From assembly GCA_016793465.1 (NCBI GenBank), contig JAEUJW010000010.1, positions 1 to 64,000 of the forward strand: a stretch of DNA of 64,000 bases, given 5' to 3'. Both the position numbers and the translations under genes were made by a program. This document shows, piece by piece, positions 49,557 through 60,400 of this stretch. Source of the DNA: Myxococcales bacterium. GTDB lineage: Bacteria; Myxococcota; Polyangia; Nannocystales; Nannocystaceae. Numbering within the stretch: position 1 is the stretch's first letter; each line of letters opens with the position of its first letter. The notes below the pieces were generated by a model. The model worked only from the letters and a program-made list of their open reading frames with translations, searched no databases and had not been told where the DNA came from.

Positions 49557-51944
49557 ATGTCCCGCGCGCGCGTGCTGGTCGTGCATCCGCCGCTCTCGGT
49601 GGCCCGGGACTTCATCGACTACCCCTACGTCGCCGACCTCGGCGCCGTCCAGCTCGCCGCCGTCCTCGCCCGCGACCTCGGCGACGCCGACGTCGAGCTC
49701 GTCGACGCCTTCGCCCTGCCCGCCTCCGGCCTGACCTGGCGCCCCGACGGCCGCGCCCGCCTCGGCGTCGACCCCGGCGCGCTGCTCACCGCCGCCGCCG
49801 GCCCCTACGCCTGCGTCGTCGTCGCCCTGACCCCGTTCCACCGCCCGTCCGTGCGCGACGACCTGCTCGCGGCTGTCCTCGAGGACATCCGCGCCCGCTG
49901 GCCCGCCGCCGCGATCGTGCTCGCCGACTGCTACCAGAGCGGCCAGCACTACGTCGCCGTCGCCCCCGCCGAGCTCCTGCGCGCCTACCCCGAGGCCGAC
50001 GCGCTCGTGCAGTTCGAGGCCGAGGTCACGGTCCCCGCCCTCGTGCGCGCCCTCCTCGACCGCGGCGAGCGCCCCGCCGGCGCCCACCGCGGCGTACAGC
50101 CGGACCTCGACGACCTCCCGCCCCCCGCCTGGCACCGCCTCGACCTCGCCGCGCTGTGGGCCTTCCACGCCCGCGTGGTCGCCGGCCTCGGCCGCGCCGC
50201 CTGGGCCTTCCCGATCGCCGGCCGCACCCTCCCGCTCGTCACCACCCGCGGCTGCCCGTTCACCTGCCTGCACTGCAGCTCCAACCCCGACACCCCGCAC
50301 GGCCAGCCCAAACGCCAGCGCCGCCGCTCCGCCGAGAACCTCACCGCCCTGCTCGATCACTACAAGACCCTCGGCGCCGACCGCCTGTACGTGCTCGACG
50401 AACTATTGAACGTGAACGAGGCCCACTTCGACCACGCGCTCGCCGAGGTCACCCGCCTCGATCTCCGCCTCGAGATCCCCAACGGCATGCGCGCCGACTA
50501 CCTCGAGCCGCGCCACCTCGAGCTCCTGCGCGGCCGGATCACCACGGTCAGCGTCAGCGCCGAGAGCGGCGTGCAGCGGGTCGTCAGCGAGGTCGTGCAC
50601 AAGCGCCTCGACCTGCGGGCGATCGTCCGCGCCGCCGAGTCGGCCCGCGCCGCCGGCGTGCCGCTGATGATCCACTACATGATCGGCCTGCCCGGCGAGT
50701 CCGCCGAGGAGATCAACCACACCCTCGCGTTCGCGCTCGACCTGTGGGACCGCTTCGCCGCCTGGCCCGCGGTCCAGCACGCCACCCCGCTGCCCGGCAC
50801 CCGCCTCGCCGCCGCGTCACGGCCCTCGCTACCTGTCCTCTCGGACAGCGACCACGGCGACTGGGGCCCCCGCTTCCAGCGCGCCGCCAGCGGCGTCGGC
50901 AGCGTCGACCCCGCCACCCTGGAGCGCTTCCTGTGGACCTTCGAGCAGCGCCTGCGCTCGTCGCAGGGCCCGCAGAAGCTGGTCATGAACGTGACCTACG
51001 CGTGCAACAACCACTGCACCTTCTGCGCCGTCGGCACGCGCACCGGGCTCGACGGCCTGCCCGAGCGCCAGCGCGAGCAGCTCGCCCACTACCGCGGCCT
51101 CGGCGTCACCCAGCTCGACATCGACGGCGGCGAGCCCACCCTGCACCCCGAGCTGATCGGCCTCGTGCGCCACGCGCGGGCGCTCGGCTACACCCGCATC
51201 AACGTGACCACCAACGGCCGCCGCTGCAGCTACGAGGCCTACGCCGCCCGCCTCGTGCACGCCGGCGTGACCAGCGTGCTGTTTAGCATCCACGGCCCCG
51301 ACGCCAGGATCCACGCCCAGAACGTCGGCGTCGCCGAGGCCTTCGAGCAGACGATCGCCGGCGTGCGCCAGTGCGCGCGCCTGGCCCCGCCGGGCGTCGA
51401 GCTCGGCATGAACGTCACCATCACCCGGTCCAACGTCGACCACCTGATGCCGCTGGCCCAGCTCGCGTGGGACCTCGGGCTGCGCTGGATCAACCTGCAG
51501 TTCCTGACCCCGTTCGGCCGCGCGACCCACCAGATCGCCCCCGACACGCAGTACGCCGCCGACCGCGTGCGCGCCCTGATCGACGCCTGGCGCGCGCGCA
51601 TGAAGCTGCAGGTCATCAACCTGCCGTTCTGCTTCCTGCCCGACCACCACGAGCTCCTGCAGGGCGACCTCGGCAAGCTCGCGCGCCACATGGTGTTCGT
51701 CAACAACGAGACGGTCAACCTCGCCGCCTACCTCGCCGAGCGCCGCACCCGCAAGCCCGTGTGCGCCACCTGCCCGCACGCGTGCTTCTGCGGCGGCTTC
51801 TACGAGCTCGACGACGTGCCCGAGCCGCCGTGGCTGATCGCCCCCGAGGACCTGGTGCGCCCGCTCGCCGATCCTCGCCGCCACGAGTCGGTGCCCGCGG
51901 GCTTCCGCGGCCGCGTCGCCGCCCGCCTCGCCGACGAGTCGTGA
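49557..51944 (+). CDS. Tandem radical SAM protein (B12-type half plus second radical SAM half)
   Basis: A 795-residue protein with two radical SAM domains. Residues 1-190 look like the Rossmann-type B12-binding domain of class B enzymes (VLVVHPPL start, YACVVVALTPF), though the usual DxHxxG cobalamin loop is not evident. The first cluster is C233-PFT-C237-LH-C240 with SAESGVQRVV and MIHYMIGLPGES. The second, complete domain has C483-NNH-C487-TF-C490, DGGEPTLHPELIGL and SIHGPDARIHAQNVG, ending in a CATCPHACFCGGFYEL cysteine cluster. The second half resembles the other radical SAM enzymes of this window. Such double architecture in one chain is unusual; sequential chemistry on one substrate is inferred. 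Confidence 0.85.
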   Translation: MSRARVLVVHPPLSVARDFIDYPYVADLGAVQLAAVLARDLGDADVELVDAFALPASGLTWRPDGRARLGVDPGALLTAAAGPYACVVVALTPFHRPSVRDDLLAAVLEDIRARWPAAAIVLADCYQSGQHYVAVAPAELLRAYPEADALVQFEAEVTVPALVRALLDRGERPAGAHRGVQPDLDDLPPPAWHRLDLAALWAFHARVVAGLGRAAWAFPIAGRTLPLVTTRGCPFTCLHCSSNPDTPHGQPKRQRRRSAENLTALLDHYKTLGADRLYVLDELLNVNEAHFDHALAEVTRLDLRLEIPNGMRADYLEPRHLELLRGRITTVSVSAESGVQRVVSEVVHKRLDLRAIVRAAESARAAGVPLMIHYMIGLPGESAEEINHTLAFALDLWDRFAAWPAVQHATPLPGTRLAAASRPSLPVLSDSDHGDWGPRFQRAASGVGSVDPATLERFLWTFEQRLRSSQGPQKLVMNVTYACNNHCTFCAVGTRTGLDGLPERQREQLAHYRGLGVTQLDIDGGEPTLHPELIGLVRHARALGYTRINVTTNGRRCSYEAYAARLVHAGVTSVLFSIHGPDARIHAQNVGVAEAFEQTIAGVRQCARLAPPGVELGMNVTITRSNVDHLMPLAQLAWDLGLRWINLQFLTPFGRATHQIAPDTQYAADRVRALIDAWRARMKLQVINLPFCFLPDHHELLQGDLGKLARHMVFVNNETVNLAAYLAERRTRKPVCATCPHACFCGGFYELDDVPEPPWLIAPEDLVRPLADPRRHESVPAGFRGRVAARLADES

Positions 51945-51948
51945 GCCG

Positions 51949-52407
51949 CTAACGCGGCTTCGGCTTGACGACCTTCTTGGTCTCTTCTTTCTTCGGCGCG
52001 TCCTTCGGCACCGGCGGCGACCCGTACATCGGATCGGCCGTGCTCTGCGGCGTCACCGGCTCCGGCTCCACCGGCGGCGGGACCAGGTGCGGCGGGACCG
52101 GGGCCCCGTAGGCCGCCTCCATCATGTTCGGATCGGGCGGGCGCACCGGCTCGCTCACGTCACCCGGCACGACCGGCACGACCGGCACGTTCGGCTGCGC
52201 CGGCGGCTGCTTCTTGACCTCCTCGATCTGCTTCGACTCGCCGCTCGTGCAGCCCGCGAGCGCCAGCCCCAGCGCCACCGCGGCCGCGGTCAGCGTGCCG
52301 GCCTGCGGCCGCTCGCGCCCGCAGTGCGGGCAGGACGGGTCCTGCGCCTTGACGTGCTCGGCGCACGACGGACAGACGACGAGGCGCGTATTCGGGAGCA
52401 GGGCCAT
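51949..52407 (-). CDS. Zinc-ribbon/lipobox protein with YGxP motifs
   Basis: A 152-residue protein. The start ATG 52407 has GGAGG 6 nt upstream. The N-terminus holds a zinc ribbon (VVCPSCAEHVKAQDPSCPHCG) instead of a signal. At about 45-60 a hydrophobic stretch ends in a lipobox-like Cys (AAAVALGLALAGCTSG). The rest is disordered, Pro/Val/Glu-rich, and contains AAYGAPVPPHLVPPP and PMYGSPPVPKD, two copies of a YGxPxP phrase, before a Lys-rich end. I do not recognise the family, although similar YGxP-bearing small proteins are frequent in myxobacteria. It ends 4 bp from the stop of the tandem radical SAM gene, convergently. Whether it is a substrate is speculative. Confidence 0.7.
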   Translation of the reverse strand: MALLPNTRLVVCPSCAEHVKAQDPSCPHCGRERPQAGTLTAAAVALGLALAGCTSGESKQIEEVKKQPPAQPNVPVVPVVPGDVSEPVRPPDPNMMEAAYGAPVPPHLVPPPVEPEPVTPQSTADPMYGSPPVPKDAPKKEETKKVVKPKPR

Positions 52408-52501
52408 GACAGTCCTCCGCGGCCCAGCTTCCCACGCGCCTTCGCGGCCCGTCAATCGCGGGCCGCGGCGCGCGTTCGCCTCACGCGTTCGCCTCACCCG
52501 A

Positions 52502-54043
52502 TCATGGGGCGTCGACCGGCAGCCCGCTCGGGACCGCGTCGGGAATCTCCTGCGCGAGCTTGTGCGGCCGCATCGCCGGATCCGACAGCGCCTCCAGGAA
52601 GGCCACCAGCTGCTTCACGTCCTTGGACTTGTCGACGTGCACCGTCGCCAGCAGCGGGTCGGCGCCGGCCGCCAGGATGTCGTCCGCGTTGTCCAGCAGC
52701 GAGTCGTGCAGCGACTCGTGCTCGCACTGGAACGCCGTGTAGTCGTCGAACGGCGTGTCCGGCAGCTTCTTGATGTTGTACTCGAGCAGCGACTCGATCG
52801 GGTCCTCGTAGTGCTCGACGAAGTCCTTCAGCTTGGCGAACTGCCCGAGCCGCCCGTACGGCGCCGTGAACTCGATGTTGCGCAGCGGCGGCGTGCGCCA
52901 GGCGTAGCGCTCGTCGACCGGGAAGATCTCGTCGCCGAACCCGCCGAACACCCACGGCCCGGCGTACACGTTGCGCGCGTGGCCGAAGTCGTCGAGCCCG
53001 GTCGCGCCGTTGCGCTTCGGCAGGTCGTTGCCGCAGCCGAACTGCGGCGCCAGCGTCTGGTGGAACTGGCTGTCGCTGAGCCCCGCGCCGGCATGGCAGG
53101 CCGCGCAGTTGCCCCTGTCCGCGGCCAGGAAGTGGCGGGCGCCGCGGAGCTCGTCGTTGTCGAGCGCGCAGTCGTCACCGCCGACGAACGCGTCCCACGG
53201 GCTGCCGTTCGAGGCGAACACCGCCAGCTCGTAGGCCGCGATCGCGTTGCCCGCGTGGCCGAAGTTCATGTCCGCGAAGTCGACGCCCTCGTAGGCGTCC
53301 TCGAACATCTCGACGTACTCCGGGACGGCCCCGAGCCGCGCCATGTAGCCGTCGAACATGCAGCCGAACACCACCGGCAGCGGCACGTTGGGGTCGAGGC
53401 AGGCCAGCAGCTCGTTGCTGTCGACGCCCGGGATGCCGAGCATCTCGCCGAAGGTCACCTCCGGCAGCATCGCCTGGCCGGCGATCACCCGCGGCGCGAC
53501 CACCCCCGGGAAGTCCTCGAACGGCGCCTGATACTCCGGCAGGATCACCGGCAGCCCGAGCCCGACCACGTTGTCGCCGTCCATCGCGACCTTGCCGTCG
53601 ATCGTCAGCAGGTCGAGCGTGTGCAGGTTGAACAGCGTCTGCGAGTGGCGCCCGCCGGTCTGCCCGCCCTCGCGCCCCAGGCCGAGCCCGTGCCCGTGCA
53701 CGCCCGAGAACAGCGGCCGGCGATCGGTCAGCCCGAGCCCCGGGTTGTGACATGTCCCGCAGGACACGTCGTGTCCGCCGCTCAGGATCTTGTCGTGGAA
53801 CAGCATACGGCCGAGCTCGACCAGCTCCGGGCGGATCGGCGGCGGCTTGTGCAGCGGCGTGATGCCGCGGTCGTCGATCAGACCGCGGACCTCGTCGATC
53901 AGCGGGCTCTTGCACTTCTTGCCCCCGCGTTCGACCACCTCCGCGTCCTCGAGGCCCGCGGCCTCCTCCTCGACCGCACACGCCCCGAGGTTGAACGGCC
54001 CCGCGAACGCCAACAATACGGACACCCGGACAGCACTGCGCAT
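52502..54043 (-). CDS. MauG/cytochrome c peroxidase-like di-haem lipoprotein
   Basis: A 513-residue exported protein. MRSAVRVSVLLAFAGPFNLGAC is the signal and lipobox. Two c-type haem motifs are present: CGTCH in HDVSCGTCHNPGLGLTD and CAACH in GNCAACHAGAGLSD. LGRMLFHDKILSGG and RTPPLRNIEFTAPYGRLGQFAKLKDFVEHY are typical of the cytochrome c peroxidase/MauG family, which reduces peroxide or oxidises protein or other substrates. The ATG at 54043 has GGAGG 8 nt upstream, better than the ATG at 54058 that contains it. It is distantly similar in role to the di-haem lipoprotein at 10.7 kb. Confidence 0.9.
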   Translation of the reverse strand: MRSAVRVSVLLAFAGPFNLGACAVEEEAAGLEDAEVVERGGKKCKSPLIDEVRGLIDDRGITPLHKPPPIRPELVELGRMLFHDKILSGGHDVSCGTCHNPGLGLTDRRPLFSGVHGHGLGLGREGGQTGGRHSQTLFNLHTLDLLTIDGKVAMDGDNVVGLGLPVILPEYQAPFEDFPGVVAPRVIAGQAMLPEVTFGEMLGIPGVDSNELLACLDPNVPLPVVFGCMFDGYMARLGAVPEYVEMFEDAYEGVDFADMNFGHAGNAIAAYELAVFASNGSPWDAFVGGDDCALDNDELRGARHFLAADRGNCAACHAGAGLSDSQFHQTLAPQFGCGNDLPKRNGATGLDDFGHARNVYAGPWVFGGFGDEIFPVDERYAWRTPPLRNIEFTAPYGRLGQFAKLKDFVEHYEDPIESLLEYNIKKLPDTPFDDYTAFQCEHESLHDSLLDNADDILAAGADPLLATVHVDKSKDVKQLVAFLEALSDPAMRPHKLAQEIPDAVPSGLPVDAP

Positions 54044-54473
54044 ATTCGATACCTCCATGCCGGTTCACCACCACGCACGCACCCACGCACCCGTCGCGCA
54101 CGTGGCGGCGCGAGACGGGCCGACGCGTCGCGGCCGCCGCACGCGCGGCCGCGATCGCCTCGGTTCATCGCTGGACCCGACCCAAGTGTCGTCCACGCGA
54201 CGGATCGATCATCGTGCGGGCCTCGTTCTGGTGTCAAACAGGGTTTTGTCCCGATGACCTGACGTCATCACGGGCGATCCTCCGCGCGGCCCTCGCCGCG
54301 AGGCGCCAGCGTCGCCGCATCGCGTCAATTGTCGAGATCGCGGCCGCATGCGGGCGAACCGTGCCCGCACGTCGACTGTGATCGCCGTCACCGCGGGCCT
54401 CGCCGGGGTCGGCGCCGCGCCGCTCGTCGCGCCCGCGCGCCGGTGAACCTGGCGAGGGCCGGCCCGCCGGGCA
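54044..54473. other. Divergent intergenic region with palindrome
   Basis: About 430 bp without a credible gene between the MauG-like gene and the giant gene. GATGAC-ctgac-GTCATC lies at 54253-54269, next to TTTTG; it could be an operator or a weak terminator. The remainder is GC-rich. Confidence 0.45.
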
Positions 54474-54479
54474 TACCCT
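54474..54479 (+). promoter_or_regulatory. Putative -10 element (TACCCT)
   Basis: TACCCT ends 11 nt before ATG 54491 of the giant gene; a little further away than at other genes in the TANNNT set. Confidence 0.4.
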
Positions 54480-54490
54480 CGTCGGCCTCC

Positions 54491-57400
54491 ATGGAGCTCG
54501 AACACCTCGAAGCCCTCGCCCTCGCCGACGACCGCGCCGCCGCCCTCGCCGCCCTGCTGCCCGGCACCGTCGAGCACGACTACTGGCACGGCGTGCAGCT
54601 CCAGCACCAGGGCCGCCTCGACGAGGTCGACGCCCTGCTCGCCGGCTGGCACAAGCGTCACGGCCGCAGCGACGAGCTGCAGACCCGACTGCGCCGCCGC
54701 CAGCTGCTGCTGCGCGCCGGCCTCGACCTCGCCGCCCACGCCGACGCGCTGCGCTTCGAAGCCGGCCTGCGCCTCGACGACCAGGCCGAGGCCGTGGCCG
54801 CCGCCCAGCGCCACCCGGGCAGCCTCGACCCCGCGCTCCTCGACCCCGCGGCCCTGCTGAAGGAGGCCCTCGCTCGCGGCGGCGACCTGTCCTACGTGAC
54901 CGACTGGGCGCTCGGCGACCTGCTCGACCGCGACCTCGATCCCGCCCGCCGACGCGACCTGCTGCAGCGCCTCCGGCGCGCCAACCACCCCGCGGTCGTG
55001 CGCCTCGTCGCCGCCGACCTCGGCGAGAAGTCGTCCCGCGGGTTCGGCGGCCTGCCCGCGCACGACCTCCTCACGCGCGCGCAGCTCGACGAGCTCGCCG
55101 CGCTGCGCCCCGAGCTGCGGAGGCAGCCGGCGTGGGTCCACGCCGCGCTGGAGCGCATGCACCCGCCGGCCCACCTCGACCACGAGCACGACCCCGCGGC
55201 CCGCGCCGCCTGGCTCGCCGAGCTGTGGGCGTTCGCCGAGCCGCTCGCGCCCGCCTTCAACGGCCTGAAGGCGAGGATCCTCTACCACCAGCTCGACCTC
55301 GATCGCCGCCAGGGTCGCCTCGACCGCGCCCGCTTCCTCCGCTACCTCGCCCTCCCGCGCGACGCCCACTACGCCCGCCGCGAGCGCCTGAAGGACGTGC
55401 CCGGCGATCACCGCGTCGGCGCCGCCACCGACGCCGACCACGCGCTCGCCCTCGCCGCGGTCGGCGACGACGAGCCGCTGATCCGCGAGCACCTCGCCGC
55501 CTTCCTGCTCGCCGACGACGGCGACGACTTCTCCGAGTACCTGCGCGCCGACTGGCTCGACGAGCTGCGCGCCGAGGTCCGCCTGCTCGCCGGCGCCGCC
55601 GAGCCCGAGCGCTGGGCCGCCGCGCTCGGCCCGACCCGCCTCGCCGCCCTGCGCGACCGCGTCGACCTCGAGCTCACCGTCCGCAACCCCGAGCGCGTGG
55701 CCGCCGACGCCGACGTCGCGCTCGAGGTCGACGTCAAGAACGTCCCCCGCCTCGTCGTCAAGACCTTCCGCATCGACCCCGTCGCCTACTACCTCGCGCG
55801 CCGCGCCGAGGTCGACACCAGCGTCGACCTCGACGGCATGGTCGCCAGCGACGAGCAGGAGCTGCGCTGCGACCTGCCGGCGATCCGCCGCACCCGCCTG
55901 CGCGTGGCCCTGCCGGCCTGCGCCCGCCCCGGCACCTACGTCGTCGAGCTGATCGGCAACGGCAAGTCGAGCCGGGCCCTGATCCGCAAGGGCGCCCTGC
56001 GCCACAGCGTGCGCGTCGGCCTCGCCGGCCCGACCGTGCGCGTGCTCGACGAGCAGCAGCGCCCGCTCGCCGACGCCAGCCTGTGGCTCGGCGATCGCCG
56101 GTTCACCCCGCGCGACGACGGCGCCGTCTCGATCCCGTTCTCCACCGCTCCGTCGCGCGCCCAGGTCCTGCTGGTCCACGGCGACGTCGCCCAGCTCGAG
56201 GCCATCCCCCACCCCGCCGAGTCCTACGAGTTCACGGCCGGCTTCCACCTCGAGCGCGAGTCGCTGGTCCCCGGCAAGACGGCGCGCGCGCTGGTCCGTC
56301 CGCAGCTCACGCTCGCCGAGTGGCCCGCGACCCTCGCCCTCGTCGAAGATCCGCAGCTCGAGATCGCCGTCACCGACCGCGCCGGCACCACCACCAGCAA
56401 GACCCAGCCGATCGCCCTGCACGACGACGCCGAGACGCCGGTCGAGTTCATCGTGCCCGAGGACGCCGCCTCGCTGGCGCTGACCGTGCGCGGCCGCGTC
56501 CGCGTCGTCTCGAGCCAGCAGACCCTCGACGTGTCCGCCAGCGCCGACGCCGCGATCGGCCGCATCCACTCCGAGCCGCACACCGAGGCCCTGCACCTCG
56601 CCAGCGTCGCGGGCCGCCACGAGCTGCGCCTGCTCGGCAAGACCGGCGAGCCGCGCGGCGGGCGGGCCATCCCCGTCACCATCAAGGCGGCCAGCGTCGG
56701 CTTCGAGCTCTCGACCACCCTCGAGACCGATGCCGACGGGCGCATCGACCTCGGCGAGCTCCGCGAGGTCGAGCACGTCGCCGCCGCCCTGCCGTCGGGC
56801 GCGGCCCAGCGCTGGACGCTGTGGCCCGAGCACGCCGCCCCGCGCGCGCTCCACCTCGTCGCCGGCCCGCCGATCGTGCTGCCGCGTCCGCCCGGCGCCG
56901 CCGCCCCGGCCGCGCTCGCCCTTTACGAGCTGCGCGGCGGCGAGATCGCCGTCGACGTCACCGACCGCGTCACGCTCGTCGACCGCGCGCTGCGCATCGA
57001 CGGCCTCGTCCCCGGCGTCTACCTCCTGCAGGCCCGCGGCGCCGCCGACGTCCACCTCACGATCGTGCCCGCCGACGCCCCCGTGGTCGACGGCTGGGCC
57101 GCCGCCGGCCCGCAGAGCGTCGAGCTCTCGCCCGCGACCCCGGTGCTCGCGTCGCTGACCGTCGACGACGCGAGCATCACCGCCACCGTCGTCGACGCCG
57201 GCCCGCACACCCGCGTGCACGCGATCGCCACCCGCTACCGCCCCGACCGCGCCCTCCCGGGCTCCCTGCAGCAGGCCCCGCGCGACCTGCGGACGATGCG
57301 CCTCGCCCCCGTGCTCTCGCACTACGTCTCGGGCCGCGACATCGGCGACGAGTACCGCTACGTGCTCGAGCGCCGGGGTCAGCCGCGGCGCCCCGGCGTG

Positions 57401-60400
57401 CTGCTCGACAAGCCCGGCCTGCTGCTAAACCCCTGGGCCGTGCGCACCACCAGCACCGGCGTGCAGCAGGCCAAGGGCGGCGGCAACTACCACGCGAGCG
57501 CCCCGCGCGGCGAGCCCAGGCTCGTCGGCGCCATCGGCGGCCTGCACGACGCCGAGGCCGCGAGCGTCGGCGGCTACGTCAGCCTCAACTTCCTCGCCGC
57601 GCCCGCGGTCGTGCTCGCCAACCTCCGCCCCGACGAGCGCGGCGTCGTCCGCATCGACCGCGCCGACCTCGGCGCCGCGCAGCACCTCCGCCTCGTGGTC
57701 GTCGACGCGGCGCTCACCAGCACCGCCGACCTCGCGCTCCCGGCCCGCGAGGCCCGCCCGCGCGACCTCCGGCTGCGCCTCGCCCTCGACCCCGCCGGCC
57801 ACTTCAGCGAGGAGCGGCGCGTCGACGGCGCGCCAACGGGCAGCGTGCTCGTCGTCGAGGACACCCGCTCCGGCAAGCTCGAGCTCGTCGACACCACCGC
57901 CCGCGCCCACCAGATCCTCGTCTCGCTCGGCGCCCCCGAGCCGCTGCGCGAGTTCAGCTTCGTGGCCGGGTGGCACGCCCTCGACGAGGCCGCCCGCCGC
58001 GCCCGTTACAGCAAATACGCCTGCCACGAGCTCCACCTGTTCCTCCACTTCCGCGACCCCGCGTTCTTCGCCCGCGTCGTCCGCCCCTTCCTCGCGCACA
58101 AGCGCCACAAGACGTTCGTCGACCGCTGGCTGCTCGGCGACGACCTCGCGGCGTTCCTCGACCCCTCCGCGTTCGCCCGCCTCAACGCGCTCGAGCGCGT
58201 GCTGCTGGCCCGCCGCCTGCACGCCGAGGCCGCCGCGCTGGCCCGCCTGATCGGCGACGAGGTCGACCTCGTGCCGCCCGACCCCGAACGCGACGCCCGC
58301 CTCGTCGACACCCTGCTCGGCGCCGCCGCCCTCGACGGCGAGGGCCTGTCCGCCGACGCGGCCGCCGACGAGCTCACGCTCGAGGACGCCGAGGAGTCGC
58401 GCCCGCGCGCGCCCAAGGAGAAGGCCGCCAAGAAGCCCGCCCGCGCCAGCCGCCTGCGCGAGATCCAGGCCGACGAGGACGACGCCGACGGCTTCGGCGG
58501 CGCCGACGATCGCACGCTCATGTCGATGGTCGACGTGCCGATGGAGCGCGAGCGCGGCGGCGGCGGACGTGCCGACGAGGCGCCCGCCAGCGCCCGTCGC
58601 CAGCGCCGCGCCGCCGACAACGACCGGGCGACCGTCGCCGCCGACCTGCGCGAGCGCGGCCGGGCCCGCCCGCTCTACCGCAGCGCCGACAGGACCCAGG
58701 AGTGGGCCGAGTCCGACTGGTGGCACGTGCGCGCCGGCGACGTCGGCCCCGGCCTCGTCCCCGTCAACCGCTTCTGGCGCGACCTCGCCGCCCACGACCC
58801 CGCGCGCGGCCCGTTCCTCTCGCCGCACCTCGGCGAGTGCACCACCAGCTTCGCCGCGGCCCTGTGCGCGCTCGCCGTGCTCGACCTCCCGTTCGTCGCC
58901 GGCGCCCACGTCGTCGCCCGCGACGACACCCGCCTCAGCGTCACCACCGCCTCGCCGGCGCTGGCCGCCCGCGCCGGCATCGCCGCCGTCGAACCCGACG
59001 CCGAGCCCTCGCCGGTCCTCGTCGGCCAGAGCTACTTCCGCGGCGACGACCGCTGGCAGTGGGACGGCGCCGAGCAGCGCGAGAAGTACGTCACCGGCGA
59101 GCTGCTCGTCGGCGTGGTCTACGTGTGCCAGGTCGTCGTCACCAACCCGACCAGCCGCCACCTGAAGCTCGCGCTGCTCCTGCAGATCCCCCGCGGCGCC
59201 GTGCCCGTGCACGACGGCTTCTACACCCGCACGCTGCACCTCCACCTCGGCGGCTACGGCACCCAGGCCTTCGAGTACTCGTTCTACTTCCCGCTGCCCG
59301 GCCGCTGGCCGCACTTCCCGGCCCACGTCAGCCGCGCCGGCCAGCTCGTCGCCTTCGCCGCCGCGACCGAGCTCGAGGTCGTCACCACGCCGCGCACCGT
59401 CGACGCAGCCTCGTGGGCCCACGTCTCGCAGCACGGCACCACCGACGAGGTGCTCGCCTTCCTCGACGCCGCCAACCTCGGCCGCGTCGACCTCGCCCGC
59501 GTCGCCTGGCGCATGCACGACCGGGACGCCTTCACCCGCGTGCTCGCCCTGCTGTCCGCCCGCCACGTCTACCACGACCGCCTGTGGGCCTACGCGCTGC
59601 TGCACCACGACCGCCGGCGCGCCGCCGAGTGGCTGCGCCACCAGACCCACTTCCTGCGCCCCGCCGGCCCCGCGCTCGCGCGCGGCCTCGTCGAGCTCGA
59701 CCCGATCGAGCGCGCCTGGTACGAGCACCTCGAGTACGCCCCGCTGATCAACGCCCGCGCCCACCAGCTCGGCGCCCGCCGCCAGATCCTCAACGACGCC
59801 CTCGCCGGGCAGTGGCGCCGCTTCCTCGACGTCGTCGCCCACCGCCCCGCCGTCGGCCCCGACGACCGCCTCGCCGCCGCCCACTACCTGTTCGCCCTCG
59901 ATCGCACCGACGAGGCCCTCGCCGCGCTCGCCCGCGTCGACCGCGGCGGCCTCGCCACCGGCCTGCAGTACGACTACCTCGCCGCCTACGCCGCCTGCTG
60001 CCGCGGCGACCTCGCGGCCGCGCGCGCCCTCGCCAGCCCCTGGCAGGACCACCCCGTCGATCGCTGGCGCGCCCGCTTCGCCGCCCTGCTCGCCATGCTC
60101 GACGAGGCCGAGGGCCGCGGCCCCGCCGCCGCCGTCGACGCCGACAGCCGCGAGCAACGCATGGACGAGCTGGCCGCCCGTCAGCCCGCGCTCGACCTGT
60201 CCGTCGAGCGCGGCGCGCTCGTCGTGCAGCACCACAACGTCGCCGCGGTCCAGCTCCGCTACTACCGCATGGACCTCGAGCTGCTGTTCTCGCGCCAGCC
60301 GTTCGTCCAGGGCGACGTCGGCCGCTTCGGCTGGATCGAGCCCGGCGCCGTGCAGGACGTCGCGCTCGCCGGGCACGGCCGCACGCGCGTCGACCTGCCC

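Noticed and set aside
53751..53766. Palindrome over the CGTCH codons as a regulatory site of the MauG-like gene
   Set aside because: It lies inside conserved haem-binding codons, where the sequence is constrained by the protein, so it is kept only as a weak member of the palindrome list.
54209..57322. Long minus-strand frame across the intergenic region and the giant gene
   Set aside because: Ala/Val/Gly/Glu-biased antisense translation with no domain and no consistent start; a shadow frame.
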